Numbered from the stretch's first letter, positions 1 to 13,159 are shown. The stretch: DNA of 64,000 nucleotides from Metopolophium dirhodum (GCF_019925205.1 NC_083568.1:13886393-13950392); one strand, 5' to 3'. Numbers and translations: made by a program. Notes: generated by a model not told the origin, from the sequence alone.

Positions 1-1453
1 TGAAGCTAATGGTCATGGTACTATATTATTCAAGGATGCTATACGTGAACTTATTCGAAATCAATCTGTTATTGAAAAAGATGAGTATGTTGCCCATTAT
101 ATTTTATTTAAAATAATACAATTACCATTACACTTAAATAATATGTTTTGCCTAAGAATAAAAAGTATTCAAGATTTACAAATCAGATTAAATATTTTGA
201 TTTAAGTTTAAAAAACACATCTTTTGTTTGCTTTATTATTTAAAAAATATTCAAACTAGTTTTATATTTTAAGGGCAATGTCATTGGCACTGAAGAAATT
301 GATTTGCATTATGGATATGACTAATGAAACCGTTGGCGATGCTTATTCGGATATGCTGATTGTTGAGTCTGTACTTTGTGAACGAGGATGGAGCATTAGT
401 GATTGGTATAAAACATACTCTGATTTACCAAATCGTTTGACAAAAGTTACTGTCAAGGTAATGTATGTGAATTTATGTGTTTAGCAATAAATAATAATTG
501 TATAATGTGTAAAATATCAGGACAGAAATACATTTGAGACTGGTGACGCTGAGAGAATTTGTATCAAACCACATGGCCTTCAAGGAATAATAGATTCTAT
601 TGTGTCAAAGTATTCTATGGGCAGATCTTTTGTCAGGTAAAATATATTATGGTAATAATGGATATATTTTCCATAATTGTATTGAACAAGTTTAATACTC
701 GGGAGTTTCATCTACAAGTTGACAAAAGGTTTTTTTCTCTTATTAATTTTAATTGTTTGTTGAGAAGGAGATGGTATAATTAGTAGCTAAGTATTTAACA
801 TGTGTTATATGACCGGCGCTTTCCATTACCGTACAAACATGACTTAATGCCGCACAAAATGTATAACCCATTACCGCACGGGTTTATATAACTATACAGC
901 TTATTTCCGCACACAAAAATAGTATAATACCACACAAATTGAAATATAAATATATAATGTAAAATTCAAATTCCATAAATCAAAGTACACAAGCCAAATT
1001 AAAAAATCCAAAATGTGTTTTACATCATAATAATTAAAAATAGCATCTGAAAGATTATTTCTTAAGCATAAAAATGTGCTCAACAATTTCAATAAATTTA
1101 TTTGAGGTAATGGGATATCTAGTATTTTAATGTCTGTGTGCGGTTTTGTCCAATTTGTATTTTGAACATTTATGCAGTAAAGAGCGACGCCCGATATGAT
1201 ATTATATGTTAATGTAAAATATATTGTGTAGTTATTTGTGCAATGTCCGATAGAAAATAATTTTTTCTATTTTATAGTAAATACATTAATATACAATAAT
1301 TTTTACTTTTTACTTTGTAGACCTTCTGGTACAGAAGATTTGGTGAGAATTTATGCTGAAGCAGACACTCAATTTAACGCTGATAAACTTGCTGTTGAAG
1401 TGGCTACCGCTGTTTACGATATAGCTGATGGTGTTGGAAAAAAACCAGAATAA
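1..1453 (+). CDS. PGM3: Phosphoacetylglucosamine mutase, C-terminal part (5' truncated by window edge)
   Basis: Converts N-acetylglucosamine-6-phosphate to the 1-phosphate on the cytosolic route to UDP-GlcNAc (chitin, N-glycans). Four exons are visible: 1-84, 274-457, 521-636 and 1321-1453, all with GT..AG introns and matching phases (2, 0, 2). The first exon carries the EANGHGT sugar-binding loop typical of the AGM1/PGM3 family. The next two hold the domain 3/4 region (WSISDWYKTYSDLPNRL, then RNTFETGDAERICIKP). The last exon carries the phosphate-binding loop RPSGTEDLVRIYAEA and ends in TAA at 1451-1453. The upstream two thirds of the protein, including the catalytic serine, lies before base 1. 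A poly(A) signal AATAAA is at about 1512. The intron 637-1320 contains repeated CCGCAC words suggesting an old inverted-repeat insertion. Family assignment is firm. Confidence 0.95.
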
Positions 1454-2881
1454 ACTAAACTATATAAAGTGCAATTTGATGTGTTCAAATACAGTAATAT
1501 TATCCAGGGTTAATAAAGCATACGTGATTTAAGTGATTTTGTACTAATATGCTGGTACACTTTCATAAAATATATAATTTTTCTAAGATACCTATGTTCA
1601 GATTTTATTAATATTTTTGTGAAACTAGCTAATTTTAGAAGAAAAACATTGTTTAATTTTGATTATATTTAAATAAATATTATATTATAGTATATACATT
1701 TTGTATATTGATGTTACCAGATTCTTATTTTTAAATTGTTTATATTTTTATTTTTTATATAATGTTATAATAATTAAATTAATATTAAAACTAATTTAAC
1801 ATCTAACTTAATATTATATACAATAAGTTCTGATTGAATTGTTTTAACTGTAAATCATAATAATTAGAACAATGATGGTAGTTACTAATCTTGCACTAGT
1901 GTTCATATAACGGCTTCTTTATAGCCACATTAAATAAGTCCCACCGGATAGTGCTGGTGAGCCCATTTCATTGTATGTTTATTATTTAATTGTTTTCATT
2001 ACAAGTATTAACAATATACAACTATTATTAAAAAAAATTATGAATTTGTTAATAATTATATAACAATGTTTTATTTGACAAATTAATACAATATTGTTTA
2101 TTGTATTATATAATATTTATTATTTACATGAAGTGAAAACAAATGTTTTACATTTGAAATGCTTAAAATGTCAATTAAATTATAGATAATTACATCCAAA
2201 TCTCTCATCCAAATGAAATATGTTTTCAAAGAATATTTTTATTGTTTGATTTAAGAAGGAAATAGAGTAGAAAATAGGATTTTAATGCAATGTAACATAA
2301 TTTTTCAATGCTTTAAAATGTAGATACTTACACTTTGGACAACTTTGTACACTTTTCTATAAAATTGGTACATTTTATTTTTAAGTTTGTATATTGTAAA
2401 AATAGGATCTTGGATTAAACATTTTTAGAAATATTGTTCACGTTAGGTATCCATAAAAATAATTATTAATATTTTTAATTATTATAAAAAAATATGAATT
2501 TTAATTATATAAATAAGTAATAACAATCACAATTTAATAGGATAAGGTACATAATTTTCATTAGTATTGAAAAAATATAATAAATTAATCCTTTAGAGAG
2601 TATCACTATAAATGAACATTTCGACAATTTGATCAGTCTGCTATTAGATATTTCTATAATAATAAAATTGTTCAAGACATTTAATAAATGTATGATTAAT
2701 ACTTATTACTTGATGTTACAGTCGAATAAAAAAGGTAGAGATTGAAAAATAAAGTTATTAATTTGTAATGAATATGTCTAAATAAATAAATAACAATAAT
2801 AATAAAGAATGATTAGAACATGATAAAAAAACAAGTATTTAAAATAATACTATATTGGGGGGGGGGGGGGGTACTGACGGT
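1454..2881. other. Intergenic/3'UTR spacer between convergent PGM3 and Exo70
   Basis: AT-rich sequence with no coding signal that I can support. It holds the PGM3 3'UTR with its AATAAA near 1512, and near 2857-2871 a run of 15 G that would lie in the Exo70 3'UTR, only 10 bases past its stop codon. Confidence 0.6.
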
Positions 2882-5800
2882 TTAAGCAGCGACATCAAAG
2901 AATCGATCGAGCATAGCAGACACTTGAGCTGGAGTGTACTTGACATATTTTTCTGGATTTTTGGTAAACGACGACTGTGAAAATCTGTAAATGTACATAT
3001 CTATAACCGAAGTGCTCAATAAATTTTGTTTCAATAAACTTTTAAAAAGTAAATATAATTGCATATAATGTATTACTTGTCATAAAATGCACTGTATTTT
3101 GGTAAAACAAATTCCTTGTTATCACGTTTCAACCCTTCTCGTAATTCAACATCAGGTATTGTATAACCTCTTTGAAGCTTTAGTACTTCTTCAATTTCTT
3201 TATTAAAACCCTATACAAATCATAACAAAACAATATAGATTAAATATTAATAATACCAGTTTTATAAAGTGAAAAATATCACAATGTTCTTAAAAATGCT
3301 ATAAAATGTGATGTGTGTCACACCTGCACGTGTTGTCTCCGTCTTACAAATACCCAACAAATCAAAAACTCTTTTACATGGTTAAGAATTGAGAAAGCTA
3401 CAGTCATAAACTAAGAAACAACATTTTCACCACATTAAAAGGAGAAATTTGGTTATGCGATATTGTTTTTATATTTTTGATATCACTTATACGAAAAAAG
3501 TTACTTTTTTTTATGTGGTGGAAATTTTGTTTCTTAGTTATGACTGTAACCTTCTTGGTTCTTTCACGTGCAAGAGTTTTTGCTATGTTGTACATTTGTA
3601 AGACAGAGTCAACATATTCGGGTATGTTGTCCTCTTAAGTAACTAGTGCAACATTTTCATCAACATAAAATTAAAAATATACACATAACACAGTGAAAAA
3701 AAAAAGAAAGTAACAATGGTCATAACAGATTTTATTTGGTAGAAATAAAATGCATGCAAATTAACATTAATATGATTTCTAAGTATCTGTCATTATATCA
3801 TTTTTAAGAAGGGATTGTAGAACTTACAGAAAATCTCTCTTTGATTATATTACGGTCCTTATCCTTGAGTCTGCCATTTACAACTTGAACATCATCCAAA
3901 TTAACTATGAAACCTAGTATTCTATTCCAACTGAAATTGAGAATACAATTATTAATCAAATAATAAATATATAAAGATTAATAAATATTTTTACCATTGT
4001 TGATAAGACTTTTTATGTGACGCAATCATCTCATCGTAGGTATTTTCACATTCAGGTTCAGTCAAAGAAACTATATCCAACAGGGCTGACCTTTGTAATG
4101 ATTTGACTACATAGTGACAATTGTTCAAACGAAACAAATATTTCACACCTGGTTCGCTGTAGGAGTCACTACGATTCACAAGCATCAAGTTCAACTGAGA
4201 CAACACTTTCTCTGTCAAAATGCAATAGTTTTAAGGGCTGAATATTTCTTGGATGTATAACCAGTATATACTTACTGATATAAAGTCCTAAAAGATACTT
4301 ATATTTTTCCGGTGGAGTGACATGATGTGATACCATGTTGTTATATAATGGCACTTGAGCTAAAAGAGGACCCACACTGTCTATATAGTCAAGAAGTTGT
4401 TCCATCAACACAAGCACATCACTAGTTAATTGATAAACTGTACCATCTCGCGGCAACCCCATAGAATTGTCAGTCCTCACACTTTCAACTATTTCTTCCA
4501 GTGTTCTAACCCCCTAATTAGGAAAAATAATATTGTGATAGGTTATCATAATATAAGAGAAAACGAGGAAAGAGGATTACTAACCGTGGAGTGAAGTGTA
4601 TTGAGTATAATTGAATATTGACCTCTAATGGTAGGATCACAGCCTTCCATTGTACGTTCGAATTCAGACTTCATGGCAGCCAAATGTTTTAAAATTGGAA
4701 ACATGACAAACAAATTGGCAAATTCTTTTCTATGAATACATCTTTTTGCTCTAGTAGCTAAGCTCTGCAATCAATATATTATTTTACGTACATTATTAAT
4801 TATTCTGAAGAACGACCAGCAATATTCCGAAGATAATAAAATGTTTGTACATTTGTAGAAGCACAATAGTATCACTTTATTGTTTTGTAATATGGTTAAA
4901 AGTGAACATTATAAAAAAATAATATCAACATCAATATAATACCTCTCCTTCGTGAACAATATTAGCGAGGCTTTCTTGAATAATGATTTGGAATACTTGA
5001 TGATGATGTTTGATTGGTATTATACCAACCATTAGTGACAGTTCTGCTTGCATGAGTTTTTGCAGAGCAATTACAGAAATAAGATAATTTTCCATTTCTT
5101 GTTCATCAACAATGTCTTCGCGGTTTTCTGAAAAGATTATTTTTGATATCATTAGGTATTGATAAAATTAGACAAAATCACAAAATAATAATTATTAATT
5201 ACCTATAAGTGTAGGTCTCCTGGTCCCCAAATTCAAACCGGTCGACTGTCCTAATGTTTGAGATGCTTTTAAAAACATACGATTAGCTTTTTTCTCGAAT
5301 CTAGAACAATATAACTAATCAACCTGAAATAAATTTTGAACACAGATTTACTTACACATGCTGGATACGTTTAGAAGTTTTTCTAGTGACAGTAACTTCA
5401 GATCTATGGGGAAATTTGGATTTCTAAAGTAGAAAAAATATGTTCATTTATCAATAAATAATCATATTTTAACACGGTTTATTTGAAACATACTACTGAA
5501 GGTGAACCCATAGTCTGCCCAATGGCCATATTAGTGCTTCCAGCACTTCCAGTTTTCTGGTATTCTTTAAGAGTAGTCATCGATTTGGTGAGAGTGTTAG
5601 CCCTTACTCTAGCATACACATTCATGTATTCGTCGCGAGATTGACTGATTAACCAATCTGCTAAACGAATTAGATCCGAGGAAACAATTTCAGAGAAATG
5701 GCTAATAGAACTCACAGAAGATGAATCATCAGCTACCAACTCTATGGAATCAATAAAAAAAAAATTCAATTTAAATAATTTACTAGTAGTAAATTTACTA

Positions 5801-6793
5801 ACCATCATCATTCGTGGAAATATCAACCAAAATTGCTGGTTGAACATGTCTACTATGCTTTAAAAGGATCTCTTTAAACTCTCTCTGGATACTATCGCCT
5901 CCAGTCTTAAACAGTGACGACTAAAGTACAACAAATGAAACATATTAATTATTAAATCATGTTAAAAATAAATAAAAAATTTAATTCAATAATTTAACAT
6001 ACCACATTTTCTAGTTCAACACTTTGAGGATTATTTTTTTCAAAATAGTTTTGTGCCTCACGTAGTTTTTCCATAGCATCCAAGTACTCATTCAAACCAT
6101 CTGACCCATTTGGTCTTCCTAAAATAATCGATTCAACTGTTGGACACACATCATGGAACATTATTACTTTGTCCAATGCAAACATTGTTTTTTCAATGTC
6201 TAAAATTAAAACAAATGTTTAGAAATTAATGATTATTAATTGTTTAGCGAACAAATTACTAAACTCTGATCATACTTGTCTTTTTTAACTGTAGATTCTC
6301 CATTTCATTATAAATCGGGAGTATAGTTTGTTGAAGTCTACCAAGTCTGTTTTCAAACGACGTTAGGATATCGACCATTTTATCTGATAATTGATTATTA
6401 CGTTGCACCTGTTCTTTAAATGCTTCTAAATTCTGCCGCTCCTAATAACAAATTAATAATAAATTTAATTATTTACAATTATTTTAAACAAGCTAAATAA
6501 ACACAAAATAGTAGCATAATAGCATACTACCTTATTGCTTTAGTAGTTTTTTTTAAGGAAACCTACGATATTTAATACATTTCAAAAAATGTTAAATTAT
6601 TAATAATTTATCTACATTCTTTAAGTTTTCTCACACGATTCGATAAGAAAAAATTTCACAGGATACCATAAGCTGTTTCACTATTCATTAAATTATTATT
6701 AAACTATGTACCTATTTATTACAATTTATTATTTATCTTTTTTTTATTTAGGAAATTTCTTTTTACCTTTTCTAATTTTCCAATGGAATCCAT
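2882..6793 (-). CDS. Exo70: Exocyst complex component 7 (Exo70), complete, 14 coding exons
   Basis: Subunit of the octameric exocyst that tethers secretory vesicles to the plasma membrane. In the family, Exo70 binds PI(4,5)P2 through its C-terminal domain. Coding exons in transcript order: 6767-6793, 6276-6441, 6003-6199, 5803-5920, 5494-5741, 5356-5423, 5203-5300, 4943-5127, 4585-4764, 4276-4513, 3995-4211, 3828-3930, 3077-3210, 2882-2984. They sum to 2082 nt, i.e. 693 residues plus stop, close to the usual Exo70 length. The N-terminus is MDSIGKLEK joined to ERQNLEAFKEQVQ, a coiled-coil-like segment. The family-typical CPTVESIILGRPNG block is in exon 3. The C-terminus FTKNPEKYVKYTPAQV...FFDVAA matches the Exo70 ending closely. 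Introns are mostly short. The intron 3211-3827 carries a fold-back element. The gene is divergent from NDUFV2 (start codons 351 bp apart) and convergent with PGM3. Confidence 0.96.
3319..3634. mobile_element. Fold-back MITE inside an Exo70 intron
   Basis: The two halves are imperfect inverted copies. The left end reads CACGTGTTGTCTCCGTCTTA, and the right end contains the reverse complement of the same words near 3590-3634. A related fold-back sits at 43448-43848 and a more decayed one at about 20155-20470. No coding capacity. Confidence 0.6.
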
Positions 6794-7144
6794 AATTCTA
6801 TGCGTTTATTAAAAATGTTTATTAAATTCAATTATTTTAAACTGTCTACATGGTACAAAAAAAAATTAATTCGGAACTTCGGAAGTAATTCAATTAATTC
6901 AAAACAATTAAACAATATTATACTATTATAGGAATATAGTCCCTACTCTCTATTCATTGTTCTCGCGAATCATGATAACTTGTTATCTTTTATCAAACCA
7001 AAATAAACAGCTGACATGAAAAAGAAACAAATTGTACGTGATAAGACATTTTTTTGCTTGGTGATTTAGTCCTTTACCTCTATCATTCAGAAAAAAAATT
7101 TTCCGGTCATTAAAACCGTTTTATTTGTCAAAAATTCACCAAAA
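6794..7144. promoter_or_regulatory. Shared divergent promoter region of Exo70 (-) and NDUFV2 (+)
   Basis: 351 bp separate the two start codons, which point away from each other. Both 5'UTRs and both promoters must fit here unless further noncoding exons exist. No clear TATA box can be assigned with confidence because the region is AT-rich throughout. Confidence 0.5.
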
Positions 7145-9606
7145 ATGTTGTCTCTGAACAAAATTGCAAAATGTCTCGTAAGTACTTATCTACGTTTCTG
7201 TAATACGTTAGCACCATCTACCTTTAGGTAAATGTTAATGTATATTTTGTTTATTATTTGTAGTTGTCAAATTCAAGAACCTTCCAGACGTCTGCAGTCC
7301 TCAAACATGACACAATGTTCAATGTGAGCATAATTTTATGTTATTGTTTGCTTAACCATTACATTACTTAAGTTTTGTCGACAACTTTTTCGATTACTTA
7401 TGTCATTTGGCTTAGGAAAATCTGTATTGTGAAAGTCCAAAACTAATATTTCTAATAGGTTACTTTGGTACCTAGTTGTGATACCCACATTTTCGCTTTT
7501 TGCAATCCATGTGAACAACATTTAAGTATACTTGTAATAAAAATTTAAAAAAGGTATGTATGATTAACTAATGCAATTTGGTTTTTTGATAGATATTAGA
7601 AGTTCAATATTTTTGAGTATCTAATACTTTTCCTAAATCTTTTTTATTATTTGTTGTGAATTCCGAAATATAGCGCACTCCTGTAATTCTTCATATTGCT
7701 ACTATATCAGATATCAGAATTATTCTGTATATTATATTAGACAACTAATTACATTTTATATAAAATGTATTAAAAGATCATGGTCATAAAATATATTAAA
7801 TCCAAATATTCGTGGAACCATTAGAGTGACATTTTGTTACAAATTTAAAAATATCTAGAAGTTATTCAGTTAAAATTTTTTTTCCTCGGAGAAATTGCCT
7901 ATATTTAACTCCTTAATATGTACTTACTGTTGATTATTGTATAACTACAGTACTAGTACACCAAATTATAAGGATTGTGTTTGTAAATAAGTTTCTATGA
8001 AAAACCTACAAGTTATAATTAGTAATGTGAATGTATCTCTCCACTGTGTGACTTGTCCAGATTTTTAAATGTATCAATATTGTTATTATTCTCATTTTTT
8101 TTTTTATTTTACTGTTGTCTTTATAGCTGTTGGGCTTATGGGGTAGGTTATAACTGTTGAGTGTTCAGTTAATTAGATGTAAATTATTGCATATTGCATT
8201 ACAATAACTATTCAATAGATATCCCTAATTAAATAAAACTATTACTTTTTTATTGACCTCGACTAATAAATATAAATTTAAACCTCAACTAGTAGTATTA
8301 ATGATTTTATAAACTTATAAATAAATAGATGAGGTACAATCTGATATCTAGCTACAATTAAAGTAAAGACAATATTAATTTAAACTTGTATTGGTGTTAT
8401 TCTCTAATAGTCCAATATATTTAATTATCTATGGTTATATATTTTCAGCATAGGGATACAAAGGAGGATAATCTGGATATCAAATTTGAGTTCAGCGATG
8501 AAAACAAAAAAGTAATTATTTTCATCCTTGTTTGTGTACTCATTATACTCACCCTTGACACAAATCTAATTTGTTTAATAGAGAATTGATGCCATATTAG
8601 CAATATACCCAGAAGGTCATAAGCGAGCAGCTATGATACCACTGTTGGATTTAGCTCAAAGACAACATGGTTGGTTACCTATATCAGCTATGCACAAGGT
8701 GGCTGATGTATTAGACTTACCTAAAATGAGGGTTTATGAAGTCGCCACTTTTTACACAATGTTTATGCGAAAACCGACTGGCAAGTATCACTTGCAGGTA
8801 TGCACAACAACTCCTTGCTGGTTGCGAGGTTCGGATGACGTTATGTCATGTTTAAAGAAAAAATTAGATATTGGTGTAGGAGAAACTAGCAAGGATGGCC
8901 AATGGACATTGTCTGAAGTAGAATGTTTGGGTGCATGCGTCAATGCTCCAATGATGCAAGTCAACGATGATTATTTTGTAAGTTAACCTGTATAATAATA
9001 TAGTATAGCGTTTTACCAGGGTTGGTAACATACGTGTATAAAACAAATCAATATATCACATAAACTTGGTGAATTATACCTGATAATTGCTGTTCAGTGC
9101 AACTATTAAAAAAAAAAACTTATACAGTAATAGTATAAAATGTATACAACTAAGTAATTTTATATGTTCCAACCCTGCGTCCTAGATAAATATTTTTCAA
9201 TTCTAAAATGTTTTAAACATTGTATAAATCAATAGCTAATTTATAACAAAATAATATTTTAATTGTTTTCAAAGTAAATTCTAGAACATTTTTGTCCGTA
9301 TAAATTATTAATCCCTAAATTAATATTAATGATGCCATATTTAATTAGTAATTTATATGTATGAATTTGTAGGAAGATTTGACTACAAAGGATGTTGAAT
9401 CTATAATTGATGACTTGAAGAATGGTAAAACTCCTACTCCAGGACCCAGGTAATTCTTGCAGTCTTCTAAAGAAAGCACTTATTAATCATATTATTTCCC
9501 AATTCTATATAGATCTAGTCGGTATGCATCAGAGCCAATGGATGGATTAACATCATTGAAAGAAGAACCCTATGGTCCTGGATTTAAAGTACGACCAGAT
9601 TTATAA
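7145..9606 (+). CDS. NDUFV2: NADH dehydrogenase (ubiquinone) flavoprotein 2, mitochondrial, complete, 6 exons
   Basis: The 24 kDa subunit of the respiratory complex I N-module, carrying the N1a [2Fe-2S] cluster next to the 51 kDa flavoprotein in the matrix. Coding exons: 7145-7177, 7264-7323, 8449-8511, 8582-8977, 9373-9449, 9513-9606. They sum to 723 nt, i.e. 240 residues plus stop, the usual length. Residues 1 to about 30 (MLSLNKIAKCLLSNSRTFQT) look like a mitochondrial presequence: Ser/Arg/Lys-rich with no acidic residues. The cluster ligands are visible as CTTTPC (C-x4-C) and CLGAC (C-x3-C) in exon 4. The conserved core VYEVATFYTMF precedes them. The C-terminus is EEPYGPGFKVRPDL. The start is the first ATG after the divergent promoter and gives a presequence of the right size. 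Confidence 0.97.
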
Positions 9607-9781
9607 GTTACAATACTCTAGTAAAACAACAATTTTTTGTTTTGAAACTTGTCGCAATACATGATTACGTAACATTAGTGTTTTTTTTTTTTTTTTGCTT
9701 TACATGTTAAATAATTTGAAAAAAAAAGAAATTATTATGTATGTTAAAAAATGTATATAATTATTTAATATACAACTAGAA

Positions 9782-10050
9782 TTAAAGATCTCTTGTATCG
9801 TGGTGTAGGTTTTTCTTGTTTATTTTTTTCTGTTTCAAACACGTAGCACCGTGAGCCTTTAGATTGTGGTTGTATTTGAACCGACGGTGGCATTTAATGC
9901 ATTCATACATGAGGTCCAGACCACACACAACTGTTCTGTGATGCACAAGCGAGAGTTGATCGCCAAATGTATCCAAACAGTCTGGGCATGTATGCTTTTC
10001 GTCTAGCCTGAGGTTCATGAATAATTGTTCATCCAAGTAATCCGATATAC
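9782..10050 (-). CDS. lola: lola alternative terminal exon 8 (most 3'), paired zinc fingers
   Basis: Terminal coding exon of a lola isoform. Acceptor ..AATCATCTAG at 10051-10060 (reverse strand), then phase-1 entry (G|GT ATA TCG). The encoded segment runs GISDYLDEQLF, then finger 1 C-PDC...LSLVHHRTVVC and finger 2 CIKCHRRFKYNHNLKAHGATC, ending HHDTRDL with stop 9782-9784. Both fingers end in Cys or His variants (C2HC type) as in many Lola isoforms. Exon length of 269 nt fits entry phase 1 and a complete frame. DNA contact residues differ from the other exons, so a distinct binding site is expected. The stop lies only about 180 bp from the NDUFV2 stop on the opposite strand, so the transcripts converge tail to tail. 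Confidence 0.88.
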
Positions 10051-10798
10051 CTAGATGATTGTAATGGTTGTCAACATTACTACATTATTATGATAATAGA
10101 CCTCGCAATATATAGTGTGGTTAAAAGCATAAGTAAGATAATAGCAGCACAAAATTGAATAGGAACGGATTTCTAGACCAATTACATTTTACAGGAAATA
10201 ATTATTTTTAGAAATAAGAAAGAATTTATTTTTTCAAAAGAACAAGGAACTGAACATTTCTAACACAGGAAATTGAATATTAGTTTAATGTATAAATGAT
10301 ACATTAACAAATATTATGAACATAAAACATGTTAAGTTTAATATTGTATCACAATATTAACCAAATTTGTTAATTTATAGGAATGTGAATTTTAAAAAAA
10401 AAATGAACAAATAATATATAAAATTATTTTTAATCATCTTAAAAAATAAACAGTCACAAATGTTGATTTTTTGTAAAAAAAATCTGGTTAGTGTTACAAA
10501 AGTGAAATTGCAAATGTTTATTAACAGTATTAGGAGGTACCATAACACAATATTATAGTAAACATAATACACTATCATAGTATTATATAGATTTATTATA
10601 GTCCTTACAATAAGTTCCAAGTACAATGTACATACATATTATGTTATACATATATTGACTAGAGAAAATATTAATATAAAGCCTTTGCACGACGTTGCTA
10701 TTATACAATATTATTTACTACCGCGGATGACGATACGTACCAACAATAATATTATAATGGGGAGCCAGGGCACAACAGGTGTTTTTTCACAGATCTTT

Positions 10799-11052
10799 TC
10801 ACTTGAGGTGGGTCTTCATGTGCAACAACAGGTTGTGTTTGTGCTTGGACTTTTTGTGGCATACGGGACACTCGAACTTCGGATCGACGCCACACTCGAA
10901 TCGGACGTGCCGGCTGAGGCTGTGGAGTCGTGCGTACGAGTTGCCGCACCGAGCGCAGGCGTACATCGAGCGCTGGTGATGATTGGTAGGTAGGTGGTGT
11001 TGGATTCTGGTGGACGGATGCAGGTTGCGTCCGCGGTTGGCGTATGGGTCAC
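10799..11052 (-). CDS. lola: lola alternative terminal exon 7, paired C2H2/C2HC zinc fingers
   Basis: Acceptor GTCCGTCTTCAG precedes 11052. Entry is phase 1 (G|GT GAC CCA). About 30 residues of linker (GDPYANRGRNLHPSTRIQ...) lead to finger 1 CARCGNSYARLHSLSRHVRF-EC and finger 2 CPVCHKKSKHKHNLLLHMKTH. The stop TGA is at 10799-10801. The EC-G-V-D-P linker between fingers is the Lola signature. The exon is distinctly more GC-rich than its surroundings. Overlapping open frames on the + strand are shadows caused by this composition. Confidence 0.92.
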
Positions 11053-12093
11053 CTGAAGACGGACGGCGAGAAGACAAAAGACAACAACAGAAAAAACAAA
11101 CGAAAATATACAAATTATTAGCACCAAGACCGCGCAGTTTGGATCCAGTATTATGTAAGTGTGTGTGTTCGCAGCAGCTCACATGCAACGCTAACTATTT
11201 TCATAATATAATATAATAATGATAGCGGCGACTGCACACTATAGTCACATAAATAAAAGCAACGCAAACGAGAGTAGGTATACAAAATATAATAAATATG
11301 TTTAATATATTGTATTATACCTAGCCTCTATTTACATATATAAGTAATAATATCTAGTTAGCAAATGATTGGGATTACCTTATTGAATATTGGACGTAAT
11401 ATATTATATAATATAATATTGTATAGTCTTTAGTAGTAATCAGTAGGTAGGTATATTAGTAAATCTTTATCTTTTTTTTTGTTTTTTTAAGTACCTATAC
11501 TAAATTGCGTTTACATTTACAAGGAAACTTTTTAGTTTAATAATTGGAATAAATAGGTACATACTATATAATATAATATATAGTAAAATGCAGATGCGAT
11601 ATTAATATATTATCTAGGTAGACACTGCAGACAGCAGCCTCGCTACACTTCATAACTCAAGTTAGGTATAGGTAATTAAATATTAATATTAAAATATAAC
11701 ACGTTAATGGTATAATGTATATTACACGGTTTGCAAACAATATTATATACGAGTATACTCATAGTAGTACATAATCTTACAATATTGTGATACATACATG
11801 ATAGTACATAGACGTAAATCTTAACATCCTCAAATATCCCATTAAGGCATTAACCCACAAAATAAAAGACATATTTTTAGTGGTATGAGATCGAAAATTC
11901 GAAACCCTCCGCTTACATTTATGTTAAAAATATTAGGCCCCCCCCCTGAAATTGTATAATTGATTTCTGCCTATGAATATTGATATTAGTATATTGGGTA
12001 TGTATAATTTAGGCGGTAGTTTCAATAGCATAAATCAAGAACATATTATTAAGGTTTCTAGCATAATACAATTTATAGATAATCACAACGAGT

Positions 12094-12278
12094 TCAAATC
12101 AAAATGTGATGTTTGCTCATAGAATGGGTCTTCAAGTTGTGCCTATGGTAAAAGTACGCCTGGCAAATGTTGCACTGGTGACGGGGCATTTTTCCGCACT
12201 CGTCTCTGATATGCCGGCGCAGGGAATCTCTGTGCTTGTACCATTTACTGCACGTTTTGCACGACCAATACTTATCGT
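12094..12278 (-). CDS. lola: lola alternative terminal exon 6, paired zinc fingers
   Basis: Read by translating the - strand. A + strand open frame covering the same stretch is its shadow. The acceptor is a long pyrimidine tract ending TTTACAG just above 12278. Entry is phase 1 (G|AC GAT AAG). The 61-codon tail gives DKYWSCKTCSKWYKHRDSLR, then H-IRDEC (finger 1), a KMPRHQ linker, and CNICQAYFYHRHNLKTHSMSKH (finger 2), ending HILI with TGA at 12094-12096. The first finger has CxxC..H..C spacing and the second is C2H2. Composition and architecture match the neighbouring lola exons. Confidence 0.88.
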
Positions 12279-13052
12279 CTGTAAAAAAAACCGAAATTAA
12301 ATTATAATATGCCTAACACATCAGCTGCAGGCCATTATTATAAAATCATGTAATATGATTAAATTATATTGTAGTATTTATGCGGTAAAGAGTAAAGACT
12401 ACACAGAAGAGAGATGGAGAGTGATGGAAGAAAAAGACTAAAATATGAAGGTAGGTATAATGAAGGTGACTTAAACCAACGAGAAAATAGAAATTGAGGA
12501 TTAAGCAAATAATATAACATTATAATATGATCTCAACAACAATATAATAATAAAAAAACTCCGAACAATAAAATGTATACCTAAAAAGGTATCGTTAAAA
12601 AAGCAACAAAATACACAAAAAACGTAATAATAATAATAATAGTAATAATAATTTACCCACCTGCACCAGTTAGCTGCAGCAATTATTCAAGAACTGCAGC
12701 TGTGACACCACATACTTTTACTTATCATCTAATTAATATAATACCATAGTGTGTAACATATTATTATGTCTATTAGAAATAAATAGGTACCTATCCATAC
12801 AATATGTGTGTATAATCTCGTCACGTACCTATCACATCATTATATTTGTATTGCATACTATATCTACCTACCTAATGATGTATTCGCATAACTGGCAAAA
12901 CAAACAACAGAAGGATAGGTAAATTCACCTAATGGTACATTTCAGTGCAACCCTCAACCCGGCAGCAAGTATATGTAGAGGTATGAGTGTATGACAGTAC
13001 ATGTACCGAAGGAACCGTATATATTATACTGAAGCATTGGTTATATTCTATA

Positions 13053-13159
13053 CAGTGAAACCTCATTTGTCCACTATTCAGAGAATACAGTTTGTAGTTT
13101 GTTGCCAAAAAAAAAAAACGTCCGCTATTCGGAGGTGTTCGTTAGGCGAGGTTTCACTG
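13053..13159. mobile_element. Short TA-flanked MITE (mariner/pogo-like ends)
   Basis: 107-bp element starting CAGTGAAACCTC and ending with its reverse complement GAGGTTTCACTG, flanked by TA on both sides. A longer relative is at 42422-42584. It lies 44 bp beyond the stop codon of the lola exon at 13204-13343, so it probably sits in that isoform's 3'UTR. Confidence 0.75.

Noticed and set aside
12106..12300. 64-codon + strand frame
   Set aside because: Exact shadow of the - strand lola finger exon at 12094-12278, which has a proper acceptor and zinc ligands.
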